DNA of 13,772 nt. Origin: JBBRSC01 sp038245795. Lineage in GTDB: Bacteria > Actinomycetota > Acidimicrobiia > Acidimicrobiales > Microtrichaceae. The notes under the pieces are model-generated. The model saw only the letters and a list, made by a program, of their open reading frames with translations. It did no database searches and was not told the origin of the DNA. Location of the stretch: positions 1 through 13,772 of the forward strand of contig JBBRSC010000069.1 of assembly GCA_038245795.1 (NCBI GenBank), given 5' to 3'. Both the position numbers and the translations under genes were made by a program. Positions 1 to 6,886 of this stretch are shown here, one piece after another; position 1 is the first letter of the stretch, and every line of letters starts with the position of its first letter.

Positions 1-369
1 ATTTCCCGTGCGATCCGCCGGGCAGCGGAGTTGGGCGATGGATGGTCGCCGTTCCCAACCGCCCCCGGGCTGGCATCAGCGGCGAAGACGGCCGCCATCA
101 CGTCGGTCGATGACCTCGAACGCGGCATCGGTCGTGTGCGAGAATTGCGCGAAAAAACCGGTCGAACCGGCCCGTTCGATGTCTGTTGCGGACCCTTTTC
201 GTGGGGCGCCTATCACGGCGGCGGACCGGCAGAACCTTTGATTGCCGAGCTCCGAGCAATGGCCGACATCGGTGTGACGTGGTCGACCTTGGGCTTCCGT
301 AACGACTCCGTCACCGAGACCTGTTGCGACATCGAACGATTTGCGGCCGACGTCGTTGCTCACCTCTGA
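1..369 (+). CDS. Luciferase-like (LLM class) F420-type oxidoreductase, C-terminal fragment
   Basis: The reading frame is open from the first base of the window, so the N-terminal part lies outside it; about 122 residues and the TGA stop are visible. The segment near the left edge, reading AIRRAAELGDGWSPF, is the typical late motif of bacterial luciferase-like monooxygenases, where the GDGW-type turn sits close to the flavin in a TIM barrel. It is followed by a helix (roughly SVDDLERGIGRVREL) and a barrel strand with ADIGVTWSTLGF, as expected for the family's C-terminal end. Members in actinomycetes usually use coenzyme F420 rather than FMN, but the cofactor cannot be read from this fragment. 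The substrate is unknown. It converges on the next gene with a 30-base gap. Internal start codons such as TTG at 31 are not taken as real starts because homology continues upstream of them. Confidence 0.8.
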   Translation: MSRAIRRAAELGDGWSPFPTAPGLASAAKTAAITSVDDLERGIGRVRELREKTGRTGPFDVCCGPFSWGAYHGGGPAEPLIAELRAMADIGVTWSTLGFRNDSVTETCCDIERFAADVVAHL

Positions 370-399
370 GTAGAAGGGCCCGGGACTCACCGACGACGG

Positions 400-1023
400 T
401 CAACGGCTCGCCCACACCTCGAGAATGTGGTTGATCGAGCTGAGATGTGCGAGCGGCGCAATCGTGTGGTGCAGCACCTCGGTGGCATAGTGCGCCGGCA
501 CCCCAACGACTGCGTCGGTAGGCACAACCACCCGATAGCCGAGGTCGACGGCCGACAACACCAACCCCAAGATCCCCACATTCACCGAGACTCCGGCCGT
601 GATGATTGTCTCGATCCCCGACGCTCGCAGGATCGCGTCGAGGTTGGTTCCCGTGAACGGCGTGAACCCTGAGCCGCGGTGCGAAATCAGATCCGACTCG
701 GCGGGACCCAACTCGGGGACGAGTTCGGTGGCGTCGGTGCCGTGGAGGATCTGGCTCGGGTTACGGGCCAGGGCCGCGGCCATTGGGCTCCGGAGCGATG
801 TGCCGCGCCGGTCTGCCCGCCAACTCACAGTGGCGTGAACCACCGTGGCGTTGGCTTTTCGGGCACCGTCGACCAGGCGTGCGACATCGCTGATCAACCC
901 ATGGTCGACAACCGCCGTTCGCAGTTCCGCGATCGAGGCGAGGTCACCGACCACGCCGCGTTGCATTTCCATGGTCACGACGGCGGTTCGTCGAGGATCG
1001 ATCAGGTCAACAAGATCCGGCAC
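400..1023 (-). CDS. Isochorismatase-fold (cysteine hydrolase family) protein lacking the catalytic triad
   Basis: A 207-residue protein with the overall pattern of the isochorismatase/nicotinamidase superfamily: an N-terminal strand AVVTMEMQ (residues 14-21), a central SGFTPFTGTNLDAIL segment (118-132), and the hallmark region ITAGVSVNVGILGLVLSAVDLGY (141-163) followed by VVVPTDAVVG. In active family members the triad is Asp, Lys and Cys. Here the Asp position is Glu19, the Lys position appears to be Ser114 or His115, and the Cys position is Gly150, encoded by GGG on the minus strand at 576-574. Related actinobacterial proteins of this type are commonly annotated as cysteine hydrolases, although the cysteine is absent. 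It may be a pseudoenzyme or use different chemistry; substrate unknown. The start is GTG at 1023. There is no clear Shine-Dalgarno, but CACAAT lies exactly 6 bases upstream, suggesting a leaderless transcript. It is divergent from maf (93-base gap). Confidence 0.85.
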   Translation of the reverse strand: MPDLVDLIDPRRTAVVTMEMQRGVVGDLASIAELRTAVVDHGLISDVARLVDGARKANATVVHATVSWRADRRGTSLRSPMAAALARNPSQILHGTDATELVPELGPAESDLISHRGSGFTPFTGTNLDAILRASGIETIITAGVSVNVGILGLVLSAVDLGYRVVVPTDAVVGVPAHYATEVLHHTIAPLAHLSSINHILEVWASR

Positions 1024-1029
1024 CGCAGG

Positions 1030-1035
1030 ATTGTG
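1030..1035 (-). promoter_or_regulatory. Candidate -10 hexamer for a leaderless transcript of the isochorismatase-fold gene
   Basis: The minus strand reads CACAAT, then six bases (CCTGCG), then the GTG start at 1023. The A at hexamer position 2 and T at position 6 fit the actinobacterial -10 rule (NANNNT), and the spacing would place transcription initiation at or next to the G of GTG. No clear -35 was recognised and there is no ribosome binding site in this interval. Confidence 0.3.
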
Positions 1036-1102
1036 CCAGCTCGGGCGACCGGATTGGGTCAGCTCGGCGAAACGGGGCAGGCTGCGATCGGGAGCCGGAC
1101 GC

Positions 1103-1108
1103 TAATTT
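1103..1108 (+). promoter_or_regulatory. Candidate -10 hexamer for maf
   Basis: TAATTT stands out as AT-rich in an otherwise GC-rich interval and lies eight bases before the ATG at 1117. No Shine-Dalgarno is seen between it and the start, so the mRNA could be leaderless or have a leader of only one or two bases. The motif match is seen; promoter function is inference. Confidence 0.3.
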
Positions 1109-1116
1109 CATCATCG

Positions 1117-1725
1117 ATGACCAACCCTCGACCCGCCTCACGGCGTCCCCTCGTACTCGCGTCGGGGTCCCGATATCGACGATCGTTGCTCGACGCCGCC
1201 GGCCTCGACGTCATCGCAATCTCGCCCAATGTCGACGAGCGCTCCATGGACCTGGAGTTCGACCCGTTCGACCCGGGCGCCCACGCCCTTCGCCTCGCTA
1301 ACGTCAAGGCCAGCTCCGTCCGAGAGCAAGCGCCAGCCCATGCGTTGATCCTGGCCGCCGATCAGCTCGCCGTCAGCGGGGGAGCGCTCCTCCATCAACC
1401 GGGGAATGCCGAACGAGCCGTCGAGCAACTGACATCGTTGAGCGGCACCAGCCATCAACTGGTCAACGGGATCGTCCTCCTCGACCTCGATACCGAATCC
1501 ACCTGGGAACGCATCGACGTTCATCAGATCACCATGCGCGACTTCAGCCGTGACGAAGCTGCTGCCTACGTCGAGCTATTCGAGCCGTTCGATTGCGCCG
1601 GGTCGTACCGGATCGAAGACGATTCCGATCTGATCGCCAACGTCGTGGGGAGCGGCGACGACGGTGTCATCGGGCTCCCCATCACCATCGTGCGTGAGAT
1701 GTTGGCCGAGGCCAACGACTGCTGA
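1117..1725 (+). CDS. Maf/YceF-type nucleotide pyrophosphatase
   Basis: A 202-residue cytoplasmic house-cleaning pyrophosphatase that would hydrolyse a nucleoside triphosphate to the monophosphate plus pyrophosphate. The N-terminal LASGSRYRRSLLDAAGL (residues 14-30) is the Maf signature SxSxxR loop, with Ser16, Ser18 and Arg21/22. It is followed by Asp40-Glu41, Lys64 in LANVKASS, and Asp82 in AADQ, the usual metal- and phosphate-binding positions. The DQ pair (rather than DT) and the C-terminal block FEPFDCAGSYRIEDDSDLIANVVGSGDDGVIGLPI resemble the YceF branch, which is active on m7GTP, more than the dTTP/UTP-specific YhdE branch. Specificity is therefore inferred. The ATG at 1117 is chosen because conserved sequence begins about ten residues later; the frame is open further upstream, but that part overlaps the divergent isochorismatase-fold gene and has no homology. 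It converges on the GH3 gene with a 14-base gap. Confidence 0.9.
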   Translation: MTNPRPASRRPLVLASGSRYRRSLLDAAGLDVIAISPNVDERSMDLEFDPFDPGAHALRLANVKASSVREQAPAHALILAADQLAVSGGALLHQPGNAERAVEQLTSLSGTSHQLVNGIVLLDLDTESTWERIDVHQITMRDFSRDEAAAYVELFEPFDCAGSYRIEDDSDLIANVVGSGDDGVIGLPITIVREMLAEANDC

Positions 1726-1739
1726 ACAGTGCCACGACA

Positions 1740-4247
1740 CTATTCGAGGAGGACGGTCACCCGATGGCGAATGTCGTCGGAGCTGGTCCCGATGAGCAAC
1801 TCATACTCGCCCGGCTCGACGACCCACTGGTGCGCAGCTGCATCCCAATATCGGAAGGCCGTGTCATTCAGCATCATGGTCGCGATCTCGGTCGCACCCG
1901 GCGCCGCATGCACCTTGGCGAACGCCCGCAGTTCCTTGGCGGGCCTGCGGACTGAGCAGACGGGATCGTGTACATAGAGCTGCACGACCTCGGCGCCATC
2001 CATGTCGCCCGTGTTGGACACTGCGACGGTCACGGTCACCGACCCACCGGCCTGCGCCACCGTCGAGGACACCTCCGGTGCCCCAAGCTCGAAGGTCGTG
2101 TAGGACAGCCCATGGCCGAACGCGAAGCGGGGGGCGATGTTTCGCAGCTCGTACCCGCGGTACCCCATGAAGATCTCCTCTCCGTAGCGCACCACGCCCG
2201 CCTCGCCGGGGTAACTGGCCATCGCCGGGTGATCCTCGTAGCGCATCGGGAACGTGGTGGGGAGCTTGGCCGATGGCGATCGCACGCCCAACAACATGTC
2301 GGCCACCGCGTCGCCCGTCTCCTGGCCGAGGTACCAGATCTGAGCGACGGCGCCCACCTGATCGACCCAGTCCATCGAAACGGGTGAGCCAGCGTTGACG
2401 AGCACCACCGTGTTGGGGTTGGCGGCGCCGATCGCGGCGATCAGCTCAGGCTGGCGGCCAGGCAGATCCATCGAACTTCGATCTTCACCCTCGGTCTCCC
2501 AATCCTGATTGAGGCCCACGGCCAGGATCACCGCATCGGCATCGGTTGCGAGCGCGACCGCGTCAGCCATGGCGTCCGCTCCTAGCGGCGGAAGTCCGCC
2601 GACCAGCAGCGCAGCCGCCGACAACCCTTCGATGCACACGAAGTCGATGCGCAGGTCGTGATCAACTCCGGCTTCGAGGTCGATTTCGGTGCGGAGTTCC
2701 TCGCTTCCCAACCCGAAGAACGCTGTGCCCGGTGTCCAGTTGTCCCAGATCTCGAGGACCATGTCGCCATCAATCCAGACCCGACCGCGCCCACCGACGA
2801 TCAGGGTGAATGTGTACGTGCCAGTGGTCGGAGCCGTGAGGGTGGCGGTCAGACGGGCCGAGAACTGACCACCCGGGACGTCGGGCCACGGATCGCCCAA
2901 CCAGGTGAGTCGTGCGTTCGCGCCAACCATCGTGGCGACCGGGTCACCCTCGAACACGCGGTTGGCGAAGTACTCGATCTGGTAGCCATCCGTCACCCCA
3001 TGTATGGCACCCCGAGGGGGCGTCAGCCAGCGGGGGTCGATCGGCGGCGCGTTGCGGTACCCGTCGCATCCGGGCGCGGTGACCACATCGATGCCCAGCG
3101 GTTTCAGGGCAGTGCGCAATCCTTCGGCGATGGTCACCGAGCGGTGCGGGTTCACGGCTGCGCTGCCACCACCCTGCAGCACCGCCACGTCGGCATTGGG
3201 GCCGATCACCGCCACTCGTCTGAGGGCCGACGGAACCAACGGCAGGACCCCGTTGTTGGTCAGCAGCACGATGGCATCGGCGGCGGTTCGACGCAGAAGC
3301 GTCCGATCCTCAGGACGGTCTTCAGAAGTGTCCGGTGAATGCTCGGGTCGGTCCAGCGTGCCCAGCCGTTCCATCACCGTCAGCAGTCGACCGACCTTGG
3401 CGTCGAGGTCGCCCATCTCCACATCGCCAGCTTCGATGGCGGCCAGCACAGCTTCGCCGAGATAGATCGGGGGACCGGGCATCTCGAGATCGCAGCCGTG
3501 CTTGGCGGTCCCGACCGTCGACTTGATGGCCCACCAGTCGGAGATCACAAAGCCAGCGAACCCCCACTCGTCGAGGAACCCCATCAGATCGGGATGTTCT
3601 CCGCAGTAGATGCCGCCGAGCCGGTTGTAGGCCGTCATGATCGACGCTGAGTTGGCCTCGATGATTGCCGCTTCGAACGGCGGTAAAAGCATCTCGCGCA
3701 ACGTGCGTTCGTCGACCTCGGAACTGATGGTGTGACGCTGGAACTCCGAGTCGTTGGCGATCAAGTGCTTCACGGCGGTGCCGACGCCTTGGGATTGCAC
3801 GCCGTTGATGTACGCGACGGCGAGTCGGGCGGAGAGATGGGGATCCTCGCTGAAGCACTCAAAGTTGCGGCCCGCCAACGGCGAGCGATGGATGTTGACG
3901 GTCGGCGCCAACAAGACATCGGCTCCCTTGGTTCGGGTCTCGTGACCGAGGAGTTCGCCGACCTCGCGCACGAGGTCGACATCCCACGTCGCACCCAAAG
4001 CGGTGCCACAGGGAAGGCACGCCGACGTGGTACCGACAAAGAAGGAGCCACGCGCGCCGTTGGGGCCATCGGAGACCTTCAGCCCACGGATGCCGAGCCG
4101 TTCCACGCCTCGCGAATGCCACATATCGACACCGGCAGTGAGCTCGGCCTTCTCTGTTGGCGTCAGCTCCGCCAGGAGCGATGCGACCCGCTCGCTGTAG
4201 ACACGTGGTTGGCTCGCGTCGAAGGTGTCGGTGTCGTGCTCGCTCAT
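1740..4247 (-). CDS. Glycoside hydrolase family 3 beta-glucosidase with inserted PA14 domain
   Basis: An 835-residue GH3 enzyme, expected to release terminal beta-linked glucose (or a related sugar) from oligosaccharides or glycosides. The N-terminal TIM barrel (about residues 20-300) contains KVSDGPNGARG (57-67), KHLIANDSE (160-168) and AGFVISDWW with the nucleophile Asp237. The alpha/beta sandwich starts near 315 and is interrupted by a PA14 domain at about 416-560, then resumes with ETEGEDRSSMDLPG (584-597), which holds the probable acid/base Glu586 or Glu584. A fibronectin-III-like domain follows FGHGLSYTTFEL (710-721). This order matches Kluyveromyces-type GH3/PA14 beta-glucosidases, in which PA14 shapes substrate length preference. 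No signal peptide or membrane segment is visible, so it is probably cytoplasmic and acts on imported sugars. The ATG at 4247 is supported by AGGGGG five bases upstream. No transporter or regulator lies beside it. Confidence 0.93.
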   Translation of the reverse strand: MSEHDTDTFDASQPRVYSERVASLLAELTPTEKAELTAGVDMWHSRGVERLGIRGLKVSDGPNGARGSFFVGTTSACLPCGTALGATWDVDLVREVGELLGHETRTKGADVLLAPTVNIHRSPLAGRNFECFSEDPHLSARLAVAYINGVQSQGVGTAVKHLIANDSEFQRHTISSEVDERTLREMLLPPFEAAIIEANSASIMTAYNRLGGIYCGEHPDLMGFLDEWGFAGFVISDWWAIKSTVGTAKHGCDLEMPGPPIYLGEAVLAAIEAGDVEMGDLDAKVGRLLTVMERLGTLDRPEHSPDTSEDRPEDRTLLRRTAADAIVLLTNNGVLPLVPSALRRVAVIGPNADVAVLQGGGSAAVNPHRSVTIAEGLRTALKPLGIDVVTAPGCDGYRNAPPIDPRWLTPPRGAIHGVTDGYQIEYFANRVFEGDPVATMVGANARLTWLGDPWPDVPGGQFSARLTATLTAPTTGTYTFTLIVGGRGRVWIDGDMVLEIWDNWTPGTAFFGLGSEELRTEIDLEAGVDHDLRIDFVCIEGLSAAALLVGGLPPLGADAMADAVALATDADAVILAVGLNQDWETEGEDRSSMDLPGRQPELIAAIGAANPNTVVLVNAGSPVSMDWVDQVGAVAQIWYLGQETGDAVADMLLGVRSPSAKLPTTFPMRYEDHPAMASYPGEAGVVRYGEEIFMGYRGYELRNIAPRFAFGHGLSYTTFELGAPEVSSTVAQAGGSVTVTVAVSNTGDMDGAEVVQLYVHDPVCSVRRPAKELRAFAKVHAAPGATEIATMMLNDTAFRYWDAAAHQWVVEPGEYELLIGTSSDDIRHRVTVLLE

Positions 4248-4252
4248 CAAAT

Positions 4253-4258
4253 CCCCCT
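4253..4258 (-). promoter_or_regulatory. Shine-Dalgarno of the GH3 gene
   Basis: The minus strand reads AGGGGG five bases before the ATG at 4247. It decides between this start and the open upstream frame (to 4616), which would run antisense into guaB. Confidence 0.6.
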
Positions 4259-4362
4259 GGACGTCGAGCACGAACATACCCGCAGGCGCACCCATCGATG
4301 GCGCCACACGGGACGATCCAACTGGCTTCCGCCAGGGAAGTACGCTGTGCATTCGGCTAGCA

Positions 4363-4369
4363 GAAGAGG
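4363..4369 (+). promoter_or_regulatory. Shine-Dalgarno of guaB
   Basis: GAAGAGG lies eight bases before the ATG at 4378 and supports that start over in-frame upstream codons from 4225, which would overlap the divergent GH3 gene. The 130-base interval 4248-4377 between the two start codons must hold both promoters. TACGCT at 4341-4346 is a possible guaB -10, but no convincing -35 was found. Confidence 0.5.
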
Positions 4370-4377
4370 CGCAACGC

Positions 4378-5865
4378 ATGGACGGTCCCGACGATCTGGA
4401 TGCGAAGTTCGGGCGACTTGGACTCACGTTCGACGACGTGATGTTGATGCCCGCAGCATCGGATGTCCTGCCCCACGAGGCAGACATCTCGACGGACTTC
4501 GTGCCAGGGATCCGGTTGGCGATTCCGGTGGTGTCAGCCGCCATGGACACGGTCACCGAATCCCAGATGGCCATTGCGTTGGCGCGTCTCGGTGGCATCG
4601 GCGTGATCCACCGCAATCTGCCGCCTGAGGATCAGGCCATCGAAGTCGACCGGGTGAAGCGATCCGAGTCCGGCATGATCACCGATCCGGTGACCCTCCA
4701 GGCCCATCAGCCCGTCCAGTCGGCGCTTGATCTGATGGCACGGTTCCATATCTCCGGTGTTCCGATCATCGATGAGGTCGGCCATCTCGTCGGCATCCTC
4801 ACCAACCGGGATCTGCGCTTCGAGAACGATCCGGGCCGTCCGATCAGCGAGGTGATGACCAGCGAGGGTCTGATGACCGCGTCGGTCGGCACCACATTGG
4901 ATGAAGCCGAACAGCTCTTCCGCCGCTTCAAGGTGGAGAAGCTTCCCGTGGTCGACAGCGACCAGATGCTGAGGGGTCTGATCACCATAAAGGACCTGCA
5001 GAAGCGCATCGACTTCCCGATCGCCACGAAAGACCGCGAAGGCCGTCTACGCGTGGCGGCCGCGGTCGGCACCGGAGCGGACATGATGGATCGCGCGAAG
5101 CTCCTGATCGAAGCGGGGGTCGATGCGATTGTGGTCGACACGGCGCACGGTCACTCGAGCGGTGTTGCCGAGACAGTTCGTGCGCTACGGGATTCATGGG
5201 ATGGCCCGATCGTCGCAGGTAACGTGGCGACCGCGGACGCCGCCAAGTCGTTGATCGATGCGGGCGCCAACGCCATCAAGGTCGGCATCGGTCCTGGCTC
5301 GATCTGCACGACGCGGATCGTGACTGGTATCGGCGTCCCACAGATCACGGCCGTCTTCGAGGTTGCCAAACTCGCTCACGATCTCGGGGTCACGGTGATC
5401 GCCGACGGCGGCATGCAGTACTCCGGCGATCTCGCCAAGGCCATCGGCGCTGGCGCCGACGTTGCCATGTTCGGCAGCCTGCTGGCCGGCACCGACGAGA
5501 GCCCCGGTGAGGTCGTGCTGTACCAAGGCGAGCGCTACAAGGAGTACCGCGGCATGGGCTCGATGGGGGCCATGAAGTCGCGCAGTTTTTCGAAGGACCG
5601 CTACTTCCAGGAGCACGTGGTCGACGCCGAGAAGCTTGTTCCCGAAGGCATCGAGGGTCGGGTTCCGTACACGGGGAAGGTCACGAACATCGTGCATCAA
5701 CTGGTCGGCGGGCTCCGCCAGGCCATGGGCTACACGGGTTCTGCGGACGTGAAGGCCATGCAGGACGACACAACGTTCGTGCGGATCACCACGGCCGGGC
5801 TGCGAGAGTCGCATGCCCACGACATCACGATCACTGAGCAGGCTCCCAACTACCGCCGCTTCTGA
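4378..5865 (+). CDS. guaB: IMP dehydrogenase GuaB
   Basis: A 495-residue, full-length IMP dehydrogenase, which oxidises IMP to XMP with NAD+ as the committed step of GMP synthesis. The N-terminal LTFDDVMLMPAASDVLP and VVSAAMDTVTESQMAIALA begin the TIM barrel. Two CBS domains are inserted at about residues 98-150 and 155-210 (for example MITDPVTLQ and GVPIIDEVGHLVGILTNRDLR). The barrel resumes and carries VVDTAHGHS (252-260), the active-site loop GPGSICTTR with catalytic Cys310, IADGGMQYSGD (341-351), the YRGMGSMGAM phosphate/NAD region (390-399), and the mobile flap EGRVPY with Arg428 and Tyr431. All key residues are intact. The CBS pair suggests allosteric control by purine nucleotides, as known for the family. 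The stop codon overlaps the start of the next gene by one base, so the two are almost certainly cotranscribed. Confidence 0.97.
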   Translation: MDGPDDLDAKFGRLGLTFDDVMLMPAASDVLPHEADISTDFVPGIRLAIPVVSAAMDTVTESQMAIALARLGGIGVIHRNLPPEDQAIEVDRVKRSESGMITDPVTLQAHQPVQSALDLMARFHISGVPIIDEVGHLVGILTNRDLRFENDPGRPISEVMTSEGLMTASVGTTLDEAEQLFRRFKVEKLPVVDSDQMLRGLITIKDLQKRIDFPIATKDREGRLRVAAAVGTGADMMDRAKLLIEAGVDAIVVDTAHGHSSGVAETVRALRDSWDGPIVAGNVATADAAKSLIDAGANAIKVGIGPGSICTTRIVTGIGVPQITAVFEVAKLAHDLGVTVIADGGMQYSGDLAKAIGAGADVAMFGSLLAGTDESPGEVVLYQGERYKEYRGMGSMGAMKSRSFSKDRYFQEHVVDAEKLVPEGIEGRVPYTGKVTNIVHQLVGGLRQAMGYTGSADVKAMQDDTTFVRITTAGLRESHAHDITITEQAPNYRRF

Positions 5866-6809
5866 TGTCGCGTTTCATCAACCGCGTCACCGAGATGCTC
5901 GGTGTCGACATCCCGATCGTGCAGGCCCCGATGGGCTGGATCGCCCGGGCCCAGCTGGCGTCGGCGGTCTCGAATGCTGGCGCACTGGGCATCATCGAGA
6001 CGTCGTCGGGCGAGCTCGACAACATCCGGATCGAGATCGCCAAGATGGCCGACCTGACCGACAAACCGTTCGGCGTGAACATCGCCCAGGCGTTCGTCAG
6101 CGACCCGGCAATCGTAGAGTTCGTCATCGATCAGGGCGTGCAGTTCCTGACGACGTCCGCTGGTAGCCCGACGAAGTACACCGCGCAGATCAAGGCTGCG
6201 GGGATCACCGTCTTTCATGTGGTGCCAACGCTCGCCGCGGCCCTCAAGGCAGTGGCGGCGGGGGTTGACGGGCTGATCGTCGAAGGCGGCGAGGGCGGGG
6301 GGTTCAAGAACCCACGAGACGTCTCGACCATGGTGCTGTTGCCCTTGGTCGCCTCGAAGGTCGACATCCCCATCATCGCTGCGGGTGGGTTCCTCGATGG
6401 TCCGACGATTGCCGCTGGATTCGCGCTCGGCGCCGAGGGGGTACAGCTGGGGACACGGATGCTGTCGGCGACCGAATCGCCCGTGCACGACGCGTGGAAA
6501 CAGGCGATCGTCGACGCCGCGGAAACCGACACCGTGCTGTTGAACACGCGACACTCTCCTGCATTTCGGGCGTTGCGCACCGAACGAACTGAACGGATCG
6601 AACACCTGGAGGACAACCTCTGGAGCGAGTTCGGCGATCCGCAGGCGCTCTACTTCGGAGGCGATCTCAACGCAGCCATTGCGCTCGGTGGCCAGGTGAT
6701 GGGCCGCATCGACGAGGTTCGACCGGTCGCTGAGATCATCTCGGAAGCCGCTGACGAGTGCCTGCGCGTCATCGACGCGTTGTCAGCGCGCTACGGCACC
6801 CAGACCTGA
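5865..6809 (+). CDS. Nitronate monooxygenase-like FMN-dependent TIM-barrel oxidoreductase
   Basis: A 314-residue protein of the 2-nitropropane dioxygenase/nitronate monooxygenase family. The N-terminal IPIVQAPMGW (residues 16-25) is the FMN-binding start of the barrel. IIAAGGFLDGPTIAAGFALGAEGVQLGTRML (170-200) is the FMN-phosphate site. In true nitronate monooxygenases and FabK enzymes the central loop reads roughly GGEAGGH with a key histidine; here it is GGEGGGFKNPRDV (141-153), with Phe147 where the histidine is expected. Oxidation of nitronates is therefore doubtful and the substrate is unknown. Its ATG overlaps the TGA of guaB (TGATG) and no Shine-Dalgarno is visible, so translation is probably coupled to guaB. 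It is not a GuaB3-type second IMP dehydrogenase: there is no CBS domain and no IMP-loop cysteine. The call of family is firm; the named activity is not. Confidence 0.85.
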   Translation: MSRFINRVTEMLGVDIPIVQAPMGWIARAQLASAVSNAGALGIIETSSGELDNIRIEIAKMADLTDKPFGVNIAQAFVSDPAIVEFVIDQGVQFLTTSAGSPTKYTAQIKAAGITVFHVVPTLAAALKAVAAGVDGLIVEGGEGGGFKNPRDVSTMVLLPLVASKVDIPIIAAGGFLDGPTIAAGFALGAEGVQLGTRMLSATESPVHDAWKQAIVDAAETDTVLLNTRHSPAFRALRTERTERIEHLEDNLWSEFGDPQALYFGGDLNAAIALGGQVMGRIDEVRPVAEIISEAADECLRVIDALSARYGTQT

Positions 6810-6827
6810 GCCACCTTCGTTCGTCGC

Positions 6828-6856
6828 TTCCGCCCAACCGCTATCCGCGGTACCGT
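6828..6856 (+). promoter_or_regulatory. Candidate promoter of the pentapeptide lipoprotein gene
   Basis: TTCCGC (6828-6833) and TACCGT (6851-6856) are separated by 17 bases, the standard spacing for a housekeeping sigma factor. Initiation would fall near 6863, giving a short leader that still includes the strong ribosome binding site. The -35 match is weak, and transcription could also continue from the guaB operon 77 bases upstream. Confidence 0.25.
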
Positions 6857-6870
6857 TCGTTGCACATGCG

Positions 6871-6879
6871 GGAGGGGAG
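6871..6879 (+). promoter_or_regulatory. Strong Shine-Dalgarno of the pentapeptide lipoprotein gene
   Basis: GGAGGGGAG lies seven bases before the ATG at 6887. It is the strongest ribosome binding site in the window and fixes the start, leaving a proper signal peptide at the N-terminus. Confidence 0.7.
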
Positions 6880-6886
6880 TCCCTAG

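Noticed and set aside
679..1116. N-terminal extension of the Maf reading frame
   Set aside because: It overlaps the divergent isochorismatase-fold gene, shows no family motif, and the Maf signature begins just after the ATG at 1117.
4292..4301. Palindrome CCATCGATGG in the GH3/guaB gap
   Set aside because: It is short, overlaps other partial complementarities around a different centre, and has no clear position relative to a promoter; too weak to call an operator.
4248..4616. Upstream extension of the GH3 reading frame by 123 codons
   Set aside because: It would run antisense through the guaB start; a good ribosome binding site sits at 4253-4258 and no conserved sequence is added.
5865..6809. 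Reading the gene after guaB as a second IMP dehydrogenase (GuaB3), as sometimes found beside guaB in actinomycetes
   Set aside because: No CBS domains, no GPGSxCTTR cysteine loop and no Arg-Tyr flap; the motifs are those of the nitronate monooxygenase family.
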